Source of the DNA: Dysidea avara
Lineage: Eukaryota; Porifera; Demospongiae; Dictyoceratida; Dysideidae
Length of the DNA stretch: 64,000 nucleotides
Direction of reading: 5' to 3'
Assembly: GCF_963678975.1 (NCBI RefSeq)
Contig: NC_089273.1
Location: forward strand, 27,967,073 to 28,031,072
This document shows, piece by piece, positions 11,706 to 22,857 of this stretch. Position numbers and translations under genes: made by a program. The number at the start of each line of letters is the position of its first letter. Within the stretch, counting starts at the first letter, position 1. Under the pieces are notes generated by a model. It was not told the DNA's origin. It did not search any database and worked only from the letters and a program-made list of their open reading frames with translations.

Positions 11706-12330
11706 CTCTAAAACACACACAAATTTAGGCCTTGATCTATATTAATATTTTACTACTTTCCTCTGACAGAGGCAGCATGTATAGTTTCAGGATCTGGTTG
11801 GACCACAATCTTTGTCTTTATAATGAAGGTTTTCAAAACATTTTTGCTGTATGGTGTCCTGAATTTAGGCATTAAGGGAGGAATCACTGCATCTCTAGTA
11901 GTGTTTCCATTGCAGTTATCACCTTATAACTGTGATCAAACATGTGTCCGTTGGTTACTGCATACATACATGCATTTCTATGTATAACTAAAAGGAACAA
12001 AATTGATGTACACGTAGCATAATATTCCCCAGTATAACCATGATTTGGGACAGCTATATCATCACACTTGGTGTGAGATCTTCTCTACATCCATTAAAGG
12101 TTTAGTGTTTGAAGTGTTTATTCACTGAACTTACACGCTTTCTTGCAGGTCCCTATAGTGGGATATAAATAATTTCAAAAAATCCTTAGAAGTGTTTTAG
12201 TGTAGGTTGAATGAAAAGGAAGTTTTGAATCAGATGGCTAGCTCCTTTACCACATGTCTAGACTAGAGATTGCTAGAGGATTAAGTTTCCACTGGTGTGG
12301 GAAAGGGATCTTTCTGCATTCACTTAAGAT
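11706..12330. other. Gene-free stretch before the second duplication copy
   Basis: No coding frame, inverted repeat or microsatellite of note. The junction with the duplication is at about 12330, just after TCTGCATTCACTTAAG. Confidence 0.5.
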
Positions 12331-13031
12331 ACTGACTCTCTATACACATGTACGTATGCACACATATAAGCTTTAGGCTCCTTAATATTGCTGTAATACA
12401 TGATTGTATTGCAATTAGAACATAATTATACCATTAACATAAAATTATTGTGCCAAGGGGGAATATTTCACAGCTTATAATACAGCAAAAATAGGGTTCC
12501 AATACTGCATACTTACTGTATGCAAACTCCATCTTTAGTCAGTATTGGAACAACTAATTCAAAAAAATCCCTATAGCGAGACAAAACGGGCCACAAACCT
12601 ATAAATGATTCTGATGCTATTTTGAATCAGTATTGGGGCCTGTGGTCTGATGTTGTCAGAGCATAGATAAAATTATTAGTTCCAAACTTCCAACACCAAA
12701 ACTTAGATGGAATAAATACAGGAAGTATTTGCATAAGGTGTAATCAGATTACACTAAGCATATGTGAAATATCAAACCTTCATGACTTATGGCATTTTCA
12801 GCCGTTATTGGATAGTTAATTAGCTTCATAATACAAGTTATAAAATGTAAAATTGATATTCCGTTTTAGTAGTGAAATAACACCTGTTGAATGTAGTTTG
12901 TACCCACATGCTCTATTGTACCGACCCATGAAGTGGTCACATAATATCTACTCTAAAATACATGCTAAGTTTTTGTTGAACTATTAAACATACTACATCA
13001 TCCACAAAACCATGTATGTAATTTAAAATTT

Positions 13032-13264
13032 GGTCACTGGATTTGTGAAAAGGAGTCTTCCACACCCATTCAATCTACACAATTCATAGCATCAGGTGAA
13101 GATAGGGTATTGACTTGAAATTTGGTCAGCATATGGTGGGAACCAACACAGTTTAATGAATGGAGAAATTTCTGACTTAAATGTTACTTGAACACTAAGT
13201 TATGGTCTAGCAAGTTCATAGAATCAGATGTGTGTGAAAGATCCTTTTTTTTGTAAATCTGGTC
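13032..13264. mobile_element. Small inverted-repeat element (copy 2 of 696-926)
   Basis: Same ends and position within the duplication as 696-926, with a few substitutions; present before the duplication. Confidence 0.65.
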
Positions 13265-13809
13265 AAATTGTCATTTGATAATCAAAACAAATTGTTAATT
13301 ATGGCACACCACCGATGCTGCCATTAACTAAGTATGTGCACAGTAGTTACAGGCTAGCTAATGACACCACTGTGCAAAACTAGTCTATATATAATTATAT
13401 CAAGCAATCTGCATGGACCGGGGAACTGCTAAATGAGTATGTCTCTGTTGTTGATCCACCATATATGTACATGGTCTAAAATGTAACAGAGTTCATAGTG
13501 ATTGCAATTTAAAACCATAATCGAGTCCATCACTGACTCTATATTGCATACTATCTGTTACTCATGATTAGGTTTCACACATGTACATCCTCCACAAAAT
13601 AGCATACAAATGTAATAGCTATAATGGATCTGCTTAACGTAAGGCACTGTAGCTATCAGCTACATATTTCCCAAACTACATAACTATACATGCAGTGTAG
13701 TTACAACAGTCAGTGTGGCAGCTGCTCACAAACTCAATTTTAAGATTTCTGCAACTAATTATATGATTTATGGAGCCATTAAAGCAGCCCATGCCATGGC
13801 AAAGTTATA

Positions 13810-14054
13810 TGTGACTGGACCTGCGAAAATAGGACATGTAGGCACATGATTTTTTCAAACTTCCATCGCTTGTACGTAACTCTTTGTACCATTATGCTAT
13901 GGCAATGTAATTTTCAGCTCGTAGTAAGTATTTAATTGGCTTTATGATATAAATTACAGAATTCAACTATTCTGTTTCAGTACTGAAATATGATCTGTAG
14001 AATGACAGGGTGTAGTTTGTGCCCACGTGCTCTGTTTTTCCAGACCCAGTCACA
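13810..14054. mobile_element. TGTGAC-ended MITE (copy 2 of 1712-1961)
   Basis: Inverted ends TGTGACTGGACCTGCGAAAA and CCCACGTGCTC...CAGTCACA; same location within the duplication as 1712-1961. Confidence 0.8.
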
Positions 14055-16081
14055 TAATATCAATTTTAAATAGCCACATTTACACATTGTCGCAATTACA
14101 TATGCATAGACAAAACATTATACGCTACTACTCCCCACACCGATTGCTTCAGCACTAGATTGAGATAGTATGTACTAAACTGGCCCTGTAAAAGCTGAAT
14201 ATGAACAAGTATAATATGTCAAATACCAATCCAAGGCTATCGATATTATCACTAAAAATGCTATTGTTGAATGTTGCCAATTTGCTGTGACTAAATGTTT
14301 TAACACTATTGAGGATGCTCAACCTGGCATTGTTTGTAATGTTTGTTGTTCTTTAAAGTTGTTCTGAACGAATATTTGTCCCATTACTTGCAGCTAAATG
14401 TGATAAAGTTATTCTTGGCTTGAAGGTTAGCACTGATTTCACCCTGCTAGCTATTATATATGCTTATTTTATTCAAATATCTAACCTATTCCAATAATGT
14501 TCTTTTTGCTTTATACCCATGCATGTTGTGGCTAGTCAGTCTAGTTGTCAAGCTGTTTATAATTTTACTTGCTTGACATTATACTTCTCCTTGTAATAGC
14601 TGTTTGTACAAATGCATTGGCCAAATCAATTATATATAAACATTAATAATTTTAATGTTGATCAATCAATATAATAACACAATCAGTTCGCCATGTGACA
14701 CAACCGGTTCTCTTGTCAACTTCCGTGTAATGATGGTGGTTGTTTTGGTAAGTTGTGCAGGGTTCCACAGTTCTCCTATATTTTTAAAACAAGACTATTG
14801 ATATGTATAGCCACAGATTGTGGCTCCCCTGATTGCATGAGGCTTAGAGGACAAACACCTGGGGGTTCCCAACTTTGAAGCCACAGGGGTTTCTAAGGCC
14901 ATCCTACCAATCCTACTGAAACCCTGCACTATCACACCTCAAGCTAACCTCAAGTTGGAAGCTACTCATAGAATGGGTAATATTGGAGTATAAGTCATGT
15001 GGGTACATATCCTCCCCCAATGTAACTATATACACCATTTAAAATAATATTATAATGATTCTGTTATTCTTTTATTTGTACTGCTTTTACACAGGATGTA
15101 TATACACAAATTTGAATGTAGTCTCCTAAATCTAGGGATGAGCTTTGGGCGGGGACAGATTTTTTTACACCATGTGACTTTGATACATACCTTATCTGTG
15201 TGCTATTTCTGGCGCATGCGTTTGTGAGTCATCCTGATTAATGCTCACCTTTCTTTCACCTGCATTGCATTGTGGAACCTATTTACCATATTGCATCCAC
15301 CTGGTCATCAACTATTAGTTATCAGTAAGTGATATTATTACATACACATGCAATTATCTCCCAAAATTAACCTTGTTTAACTAGTTCCATTTCTATTTGT
15401 AGATTGCATTTAATTAACTGTAATTACATGCATATTAACAAGAGTGAACTCTTGCCAGTGGCTATTTACTATAAACTAGCTGAACATTCCCACTAGTTCA
15501 TGTTGTCCCTCATCTTGTGCAGTTGGCAACATATCATTTCTGCAGTATAGTAATTAAAATGAACAAGTTGTATTTGAACATTATGAAAAACCCAAGCAAT
15601 AATATTTATTGTTATGTAACAAAGTGTTCTACATCAGTAACACAATGAAATAGGCTATACGTATATTAAATAATAAGTTATCATGGTTACAGAAAACCCT
15701 GAAGAATGCAAGCAGTTATTATCATCATAATATCTTTGTGTTCAGGGCCATAAACACGGGGATTCAAGGGGTTTGGGCCAACCACCTCCCTCTGGTTTTG
15801 TCAATTTCAAAAGCGTTTGGCAGGAGGGCAGATGAGCACATGCATACTCATTTGCAGAAAATAGAAGGGCTATATAGGGCACTGTAAGTTGTATACCCTT
15901 AGTTAGCTTACTGGTGTATAGAGCCAAGCCCTGCCCCTATATGTATTAAAATCTGGGCAGAACTAAAAAGCCGCATAAAAGATCAAGATACTGTATAACA
16001 GAACAGTCACATGTATTTGCTATATGCATGGTCTCATGCAGCTTTAAGAGAAAATCTATTAGCTGAGATTGGATCATTACA

Positions 16082-16304
16082 TGTGAGTGAATTTTGGAAA
16101 GTCACCATATGGGTGTATATGACACCTAAAATATTTAATGATCAAATCATGAGCTTTATAGTGCTAATCTATTTGTCAATGTTTTAATTAGAAGAAAATT
16201 CCTGAAATATTTTTAAAACTGTGTCCTGCTTTTAGTAGCAACCCACTAAACATGAAAATTCTAATTATTTCATGCACACCCATATGGGTAATTTTCCAGT
16301 CACA
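16082..16304. mobile_element. TGTGAC-type MITE, GAATTTTGGAAA subtype
   Basis: Ends TGTGAGTGAATTTTGGAAAG and (reverse) TGTGACTGGAAAATTACCCA, both leading into CCATATGGGTGT. Same subtype as 22021-22270. Confidence 0.75.
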
Positions 16305-16405
16305 AATGATTATCTGTACACTGCATGTACTTGATTACAGAGTCCACTTACCGATGTATATTGTGTGCAGCTGGCATATATCTACAAAACTTCTTTGTCC
16401 CTGAT

Positions 16406-16787
16406 TAGGCCTGTGTAGAATATGCCGGCAGAATAAAAAGCATAATAGGCTGGGGTGCTATGCCAGTATAATGTTAGAATATTAGGTGGATGTTTCAAAC
16501 TATGGAGCTTAATTCCATGAAACTAGATTGATACTCCTAATAGAGTGGTCAGTGGAAACTGCAAACTACAATAGAGCACTCAAACATGCATTGTACATAG
16601 CTCCTATAATCTATACTCTCTAATATAACAGTCACTTTGTAGTGAAATACTCTAATTGAGCATTCGCTGATTGGGAGCATATGCAAGCATAATGGGAACA
16701 CTGAAGAACATGATAGGTGAAATTGTTGGAAAATTCTTGAAAGCATTTCGGGAAAAATTTTGAGTGGCATATTTGACCCAGGTCTAT
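16406..16787. mobile_element. Non-autonomous hAT-like element, TAGGCCTG ends
   Basis: Ends TAGGCCTGTGTAGAATATGCC-like and (reverse) TAGACCTGGGTCAAATATGCC-like. Flanks TCCCTGAT/TCCCTGGC match at 6 of 8 bases. The uninterrupted site is visible in the paralogous unit near 20188. Inside are three versions of the dispersed CTCTAATAGAG motif. A second copy of this element, in opposite orientation and holding a nested transposon, lies at 41299-42325. Confidence 0.8.
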
Positions 16788-17149
16788 CCCTGGCCCAAAA
16801 AACACTAGTTAACATAAGATTGCGACAACAACTTTGCATATCAGTTCAGCAAATTTAGCCAAAAGTCACAAATGACTTACAATAGAAAATAATTCTTGCA
16901 CAGTTTAATTATATACCAATGAAGTATGACAAAATATTATACCCTGTAATAGTTTTTTTTATTGAGCAGATGAGTGCTAAGTATACAGCTACATATATAT
17001 ATAATGCTAATAATCGTTGAATGTGCTGATTATTTTAGTACAAACGTGTCTTGACACTCCTTATACGTAAGTATAAATTAAACTTTTATATTAATAATTA
17101 TTCCTAGTTATAATGCAAATTTTAAGTGGTAACTTTGGAGAGTCAGAGC

Positions 17150-17224
<75 letters not shown>
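17150..17224. repeat. (CA)n microsatellite, about 37 repeats
   Basis: Uninterrupted AC dinucleotide run. It directly abuts the left end of the MITE at 17247. Confidence 0.97.
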
Positions 17225-17225
<1 letters not shown>

Positions 17226-17246
17226 AAACACACGCTCACACTAGCT

Positions 17247-17488
17247 CACTGGATACCGGATTTACGAAAGGGGTCTGCCACACACATCCAATTTACAAAC
17301 TTTGACAACTCATAACTTCAGATTGGAAATGGCTATTGATTTGAAATGTGATCAGTATTGCAAACCAACATAACTTAGTGGATAGAGAAAGTTTCAGATT
17401 AATATGCTTCTTGAATAGTGAGCTATGGTCTTCTGAGTTCATAGAATTGGATGTGTGAGGAAGACCCCTTTTTTCAAATCCAGTCACA
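17247..17488. mobile_element. TGTGAC-type MITE with eroded left end
   Basis: The left end begins TCACTGGATACCGGATTTAC; the right end is CCCCTTTTTTCAAATCCAGT then CACA. The internal phrase ACATCCAATTTACAAACTTT matches the equivalent part of 696-926. Confidence 0.7.
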
Positions 17489-17879
17489 TATATGGGGCTT
17501 GTTAGGAGGAATAAAATATTAAGGTGTGTTGTCAGCATTTGGGGGACGCCCGCTGCTGTGATCACCTACTGTCTCAAAGTAGACCAACCTCCCATGAGGA
17601 ATCCTTGGTATTTTATGAAAATAATTAGACCCTTTTTGTGGTGGATTTGGTGGATTTTGGAAGTGTCTAAGTCACTTAGACCCTTTACATGTTTATCACA
17701 TGCACCTGCACTGGTAGCGTTGGTAATGCATTACCACCTGAAAATCAATTTTAAACCTGTAACAGTTACAGGTGGAATAATGGCTTGTTTCTACTAACAA
17801 CCGCTACATTTCTGTTACAAACAGCTGTCAACAGTGTTAAGGTACTACAACTACACAAAGGGTTTAAATAACTTACAAT

Positions 17880-18009
17880 TTCAGACCACAGGGGTCTAAG
17901 TAATTTAGTAACCCTCAGGCCCTGTAGTAGCGCCTTCGCTTCGCTTCGCTCAGGTGCCACGACACAGGGCCATCAGGTTACTACATTACTTAGACCCCTG
18001 TGGTCTGAA
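17880..18009. mobile_element. 130-bp foldback element
   Basis: Arms of about 55 bp beginning TTCAGACCACAGGGGTCTAA are nearly complementary. The centre is CpG-rich, with a TTCGC triplet run (17935-17950). Probably a very short MITE; no target duplication identified. Confidence 0.75.
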
Positions 18010-18424
18010 GTCTAACTATTACTTAATCAAGTACCTAATGGACAAGAGGATACCATAATTATACTTCTTTATGGTGATCAGTAATGAAATATTTTGTTAC
18101 CACATTTTGATGTGATGAGCAGATTACACTGTAACTGTCATGCAATCCTAATCTTTTGCATGTGTAAGCTAGTATCTAGATGATTGTTATAACTTACCTT
18201 TAGTAGGTAGATCAAGTCATTAGACTGCATAGTGTATGATATCTGATTGGTAAGTGGTATCGGCTAAAAATCTTAGGTACAGAATTATGGGTTATTTTTT
18301 ATTAAGACTTTACAGCACAAGTGCTGAAGGACTGTAGGACACCTGGTCCTACAGCCTGTTTAAAGTTGTTATGTTTGAAAAGTTGGAGAAACGAGAAAAA
18401 TTTGTGACTGGACCTGGCAGCCTC

Positions 18425-20284
18425 AAACCTGCATGAAGGTGTCATAGCAAGCTACATAATACAATATTCACTACCTTGCACATGGCAGTCATTTCACAAT
18501 CTGTATGGCACAATTTTGATTTTATCCCAGAACACAAACCGATCAAAGGAATCACGATGAGTGTTACCATGTTAACACAAATATCACCTGCCATAACAGT
18601 GGGTGATTTCAGCTGCTCTTATAAGGCAATTGCAAAGGATTTGTGTTGGGCCATATCATAATAATATCATAATATCCCTTTAAAGGGAATTCTTGCTAGC
18701 GGTTGCATGTTGGCATAGAAACCAATTGCTTTGTGTATATACTCCCTTCATAGTACTTAGCACTAATGAATCACCAAACAATAGCTTGTGAAATAGTGAA
18801 TGTGTGTGATTAATTGTCAAAGAACCTTAAAGGAAATTGTAATGTTAATTCCAAACCACATTCAACAAGCCACAGAAGCCATCTTAACCACTTACATCAC
18901 CAAAGTGGTAAGGTGATACAATTGTGTTTTTACAAGAATAATTGTTGTGGAAAATTTATCTAAACTGGAATTTACTAATTAACAATTGTTTCAACATTTA
19001 TTCATAGCAACAAATAGTGCTTTCTCACAATAAAGATACTTGTCAATAACAACCTGTTACCTAGCCTCAATAATAAGCTAACTTTATTAGTGAGGTCAAG
19101 TATACCTTAGTTTATTGGTTAGAGGATATAATCACTGTATTGAGGCATTCTCTTAAAAACATGGCCGCTATGTGAGGCTACACTGTAACACTTTTTACAC
19201 ACACACACACACGCGCACGCAAGAAAACTCATTAGTTGCAACTTAAAAAAATTAGTATGGCTTCCAGAACAAGTTACAGTCAGTGCTATAGTTGAGTATA
19301 TACCTCTCTAATAGACACTACTAATACCACACAATTTCTTCAACCTGTAGTACTGAAACACTCTTGATCAGTCAAAAATATAATGGAGTCATACATATTG
19401 GGACCAAAATGGTAGTAACTTTTCTGTGATACAAAATGTGGAGAATTTATTTATTTATTTGCTGGTTGTACAACTGTACACAGTATATTGTGTGACTGTC
19501 TTGCTATGTACTAATATGAATGTGGTACACTGTTCAGTATGTTAGCTCTATGGGCTTGATTAGTAGCATTCTTAGTATTGGAAATTGTAAGGTTTCCTGT
19601 ATTATTATGATATTAAAATAATTCATGCAATATGGTATGGCTTCTCACTCAGCTGTTAAAGTTACATACAGTTTATCATATTACCACCAGATGCACACAG
19701 TTTTGTCACAAATGAGCCTGTTAAAAGCCATTCAAGTCTGGCTCCACATCATGTATTTATGTACATTTCTACTGGTATGAGGTACGTATCAGTGTCTCCT
19801 GCAGCTGGCTGGGAGTCATTGTAAGTGGACACATGCCAAACAGCTGCACTGAAAGCTACTCTTGGTTGGCTTACTTGGATATTGCCAAGCCACCCCAGCC
19901 TGTATGCCTTAAAATCTGAAAAGCTGCTTAAAAGATTGATTATACTACTGAGTAAAGATTGATTGTACTACTGATTCATGAAAGTACTCTAATAGATCAA
20001 TCACTCGTATTTTGCTTAAAGCATGGTCTCAGCTTTAAGATAAGACCATAGGAATTGTATGCCAGCAGAGATAGAATTTTTAGTTTATGAGGTGTTTATT
20101 GGCTGTAAACTGCATGTACTTGTTTACTGAGTCCACTTCCACTGACCTACATAGTATATTATGTGCAGTGTACCGTGTATCTACAAAACCTTCTTTGTCC
20201 TGAGCCAGGAAATGCTAGCTACCAAAGCTAACATCACAGCAACTTTGCATAACAGTTCATCAAATTTAATTTAGTCAAGTCACA
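18425..20284 (+). repeat. 1.9-kb local duplication, unit 2
   Basis: Shares with the next block the ordered landmarks GAAGGTGTCATAG, GTGTTACCATG.TAACAC, CTTAACCACTTACATCACCA, ACTCTTGATC.GTCAAAAATA, TTATTTATTTAT and CATGCAATATGGTATGGCTT. No coding frame is conserved between the units, so the duplicated sequence looks non-coding. Confidence 0.85.
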
Positions 20285-21787
20285 TGGATTATGAAGGTGT
20301 CATAGTAAGTTATTGTATAGATCTGTGTGGCACAATTTTAATTTTATCCCAGAGCACAATCAGATCAAAGGAACCACAATGAGTGTTACCATGTAAACAC
20401 AAATATCACCCGCCATAAAAGTGATGATTTCAGCAGCCACTGTAACACAAAGGAGTTATCATAACCCATTATGCTTTAACAGAATTCTAGCGGTTGCTGG
20501 CATAGAAACCAACTGCTTTGTATAGTATAGCTACTTAGCACAAATGGATCACCAAACAATAGCTTGTGATATGTGTCAAAGGAAATTGTAGGGTTAATTC
20601 CAAACCACATTCAACAAAACCACAGAAGCCATCTTAACCACTTACATCACCAAAGTGGCAAGGTGTACAATTGTGGTTTTACAAGAATAATTGTTGTGGA
20701 GAATTTATCTAAACTGGAATTTACCAATTAGATATTGTTTTACTTTGTTCATAGCAACAAAAGTTCCTTTTCACAATAAAGATACTTGTTTCTTAATGGA
20801 AATGATCTCCCATATTATACCAAGACTGTTAATGTAAACTACAGATCTGCATTTACAATAATGAAATAATTATTTTGATAAGTTAAGTCCAAGTATTGCT
20901 TACCTCAAGTCTATGATGCCATCAAGTATATATGTCTTAGCTTTGTGTGGCGTTTAATAGAGGGTAATCACTATAATGAGGCTAAGAAATTTCTTCTAAG
21001 TGATACTACACTCTGTAACACACCACCCTATAATTATCTTTTATAAACATGTACATAATTATATGCTTTTATTCACACCAGACCAATCACACTAAATAGT
21101 AAATCAAAACAGGTCATTACTTGGGAAGTAGTCATTAAAAAAATAATAATCTCTCAATTTTATTAGTTATAGTCTTTAGCCACTTAAAAATTAATAACAG
21201 TAATGGATGAGTATGGCTTCCATAACATGTTACAAATGATTTGAATAAAGCAAATGGTATACACTACCTAAGCATATACCTCTCTAATAGACACTACAAA
21301 TACCACACATCTTTAACCTGTATACTGCAGCACTCTTGATCGGTCAAAAATATAATGGAATGATACATCATGGATTATCTCGATAATCTATGCATACATG
21401 ATGGGACCAAAATGGTAGTAACATTTCTGTGATACAAAATGTGGAGAATTTATTTATTTATATTCTGATCATACAACTGTACACAGTACATTGTGTGACT
21501 GTCTTGCTATGTACTAATATGGATGTGGTACACTGTTCAGTATGTTATCTCTATGGGCTTGAATAATGGGATTCTTAGTGTTGGAAATCATAAGGTTTCC
21601 TGCATTATTATGATATTAAAATAATCCATGCAATATGGTATGGCTTCTCAATCAGCTGTTAAAGTTACATACAGTTTATCATATTACCACCAAATACACT
21701 CAGTTTTGTAACTAACGAGCCTGTTTAAAGTTATACAAGTCCTATTGGCTCAGGTACTGAGTACATCATATCAAAGAGTTCATAATG

Positions 21788-22014
21788 TTTGTATGGGGGA
21801 GAGTGTCTAACTGGAGAATATTCAGCAAACACACTGCTGCAAGTAAAACAACTTAGGCTTCTCTTAGAAGAAAGGCTGGACCTTATCAACGCCAATCAAC
21901 ATTTCTTATAATCAGTAGAATCAGGCTAGAGGTGTACATGTGATCAAAAGTGAACTTGCAGCAGTGTGTTTGTACAGGCCATACCTGTAGTTAGACACTA
22001 TCTCCCCATACAAA
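21788..22014. mobile_element. 227-bp MITE with about 60-bp inverted repeats
   Basis: Left TTTGTATGGGGGAGAGTGTC and right GACACTATCTCCCCATACAA then A are complementary. The similarity continues through the inner CAAACACACTGCTGCAAGT and its complement. TAATG/TAATA flank the ends. Confidence 0.85.
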
Positions 22015-22020
22015 TAATAT

Positions 22021-22270
22021 GTGACCGAATTTTGGAAAATCACCCTTATGGGTACATTTGACACATTAAATATTTAGCTCTGAAACACAACATTATAAGT
22101 TAAATTCCTACCCAATTAAAGGTAGATCACAGCATAGATACCCTGAATTACAAGAAAATTTCTAGAAATATTTGAAAAGTGCTTTCTGCTAGTAACAGCA
22201 CCATGCTAGTTTCAAAAATTCTAATTGTTTCAGGTGCGACCATAAGGGTGATTTTCCAAAATTCAGTCAC
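22021..22270. mobile_element. 250-bp MITE, GAATTTTGGAAA subtype
   Basis: Starts GTGACCGAATTTTGGAAAAT and ends with the complement ATTTTCCAAAATTCAGTCAC. ATAT lies on both sides. It sits 6 bp from the previous element. Confidence 0.85.
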
Positions 22271-22737
22271 ATATTATGAACTCTTGATTATATGTACCGA
22301 AATATCTACCGGGAAACTAGTAACATAGCTAAACTCTCTACTGAAAGACTTGAAATATAGCTGAACTCTCTACTGGGTGACTTTTTTATGGTACCGACGT
22401 CTCCTGTTTCACTCCTGGCTGGAAGTCACTGGTGAGTAGATACATACCAAACAGCTGTCAGTTCAGGTGACCAGTGAGCTTGTGCTAATCTACATGTAAT
22501 GAAATACCACTACAACATTTATACTCTCTGCTATACACTTGCATATGAAACCACAAAATAATTGGCCTACAAATCTATGCATGGATAACTTTAAACACTT
22601 TTAACAGTATAACAATAAGATAATGTGTAGCAGTAATTTATTGCATTATCAAAAGTTCTGTTCACTGCAATTGTTAAATATGTGACCACTACAGTCATAT
22701 ATATGATAACTAACTTCCTGTTTTAATAGTATGTGCA

Positions 22738-22820
22738 AGCTGCATGCATGCTGCTGCATGCATGCATGCATCAGTTGCAGTGGATATAAAAATGAACAAT
22801 TGGTGATTTACTTTCAGGAT
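22738..22820 (+). promoter_or_regulatory. Decarboxylase promoter: GCATGC run, TATA box, initiator
   Basis: A run of GCATGCATGC-type palindromes (22738-22771) precedes TATAAAAA at 22785-22792. About 30 bp downstream, TTTCAGGATTC (22812-22822) fits an initiator with transcription starting near 22816. The same bases could instead be a splice acceptor (TTTACTTTCAG ending at 22817) for a 5'-UTR intron. Stop codons lie in all nearby frames before the ATG, so the start codon is secure either way. Confidence 0.5.
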
Positions 22821-22857
22821 TCGGCAGAGTGACAGTAGTCTCAGTGGCTGAGTAGCA

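Larger units (their letters stand above)
12331..15715 (+). repeat. Segmental duplication, copy 2 (uninterrupted)
   Basis: Direct copy of the 1-7161 block without its four insertions, so it preserves the empty target sites near 13480, 14113, 14862 and 15674. It keeps the two small elements that predate the duplication (13032-13264 and 13810-14054). Homology ends at GAATGCAAGCA near 15715. Confidence 0.93.
15880..16870 (+). repeat. Partial unit of the 1.9-kb duplication family
   Basis: Matches the tail of the unit at 19850-20285: GCCAAGCC...TTAAAATCTG, GCATGGTCTCA.GC.GCTTTAAGA, ACTGCATGTACTTG, TATCTACAAAAC.TTCTTTGTCC and CAACTTTGCATA.CAGTTCA. It is interrupted by a MITE (16082-16304) and a hAT-like element (16406-16787) that the other copy lacks. 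Confidence 0.75.
20285..22470 (+). repeat. 1.9-kb local duplication, unit 3
   Basis: Tandem direct copy of unit 2, clearly diverged. Its distal part is split by two adjacent MITEs (21788-22014, 22021-22270). Homology resumes at GTCTCCTG...CCAAACAGCTG near 22390-22430. A 35-bp insertion with a short dyad (GATTATC/GATAATC) lies near 21370. Confidence 0.8.
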
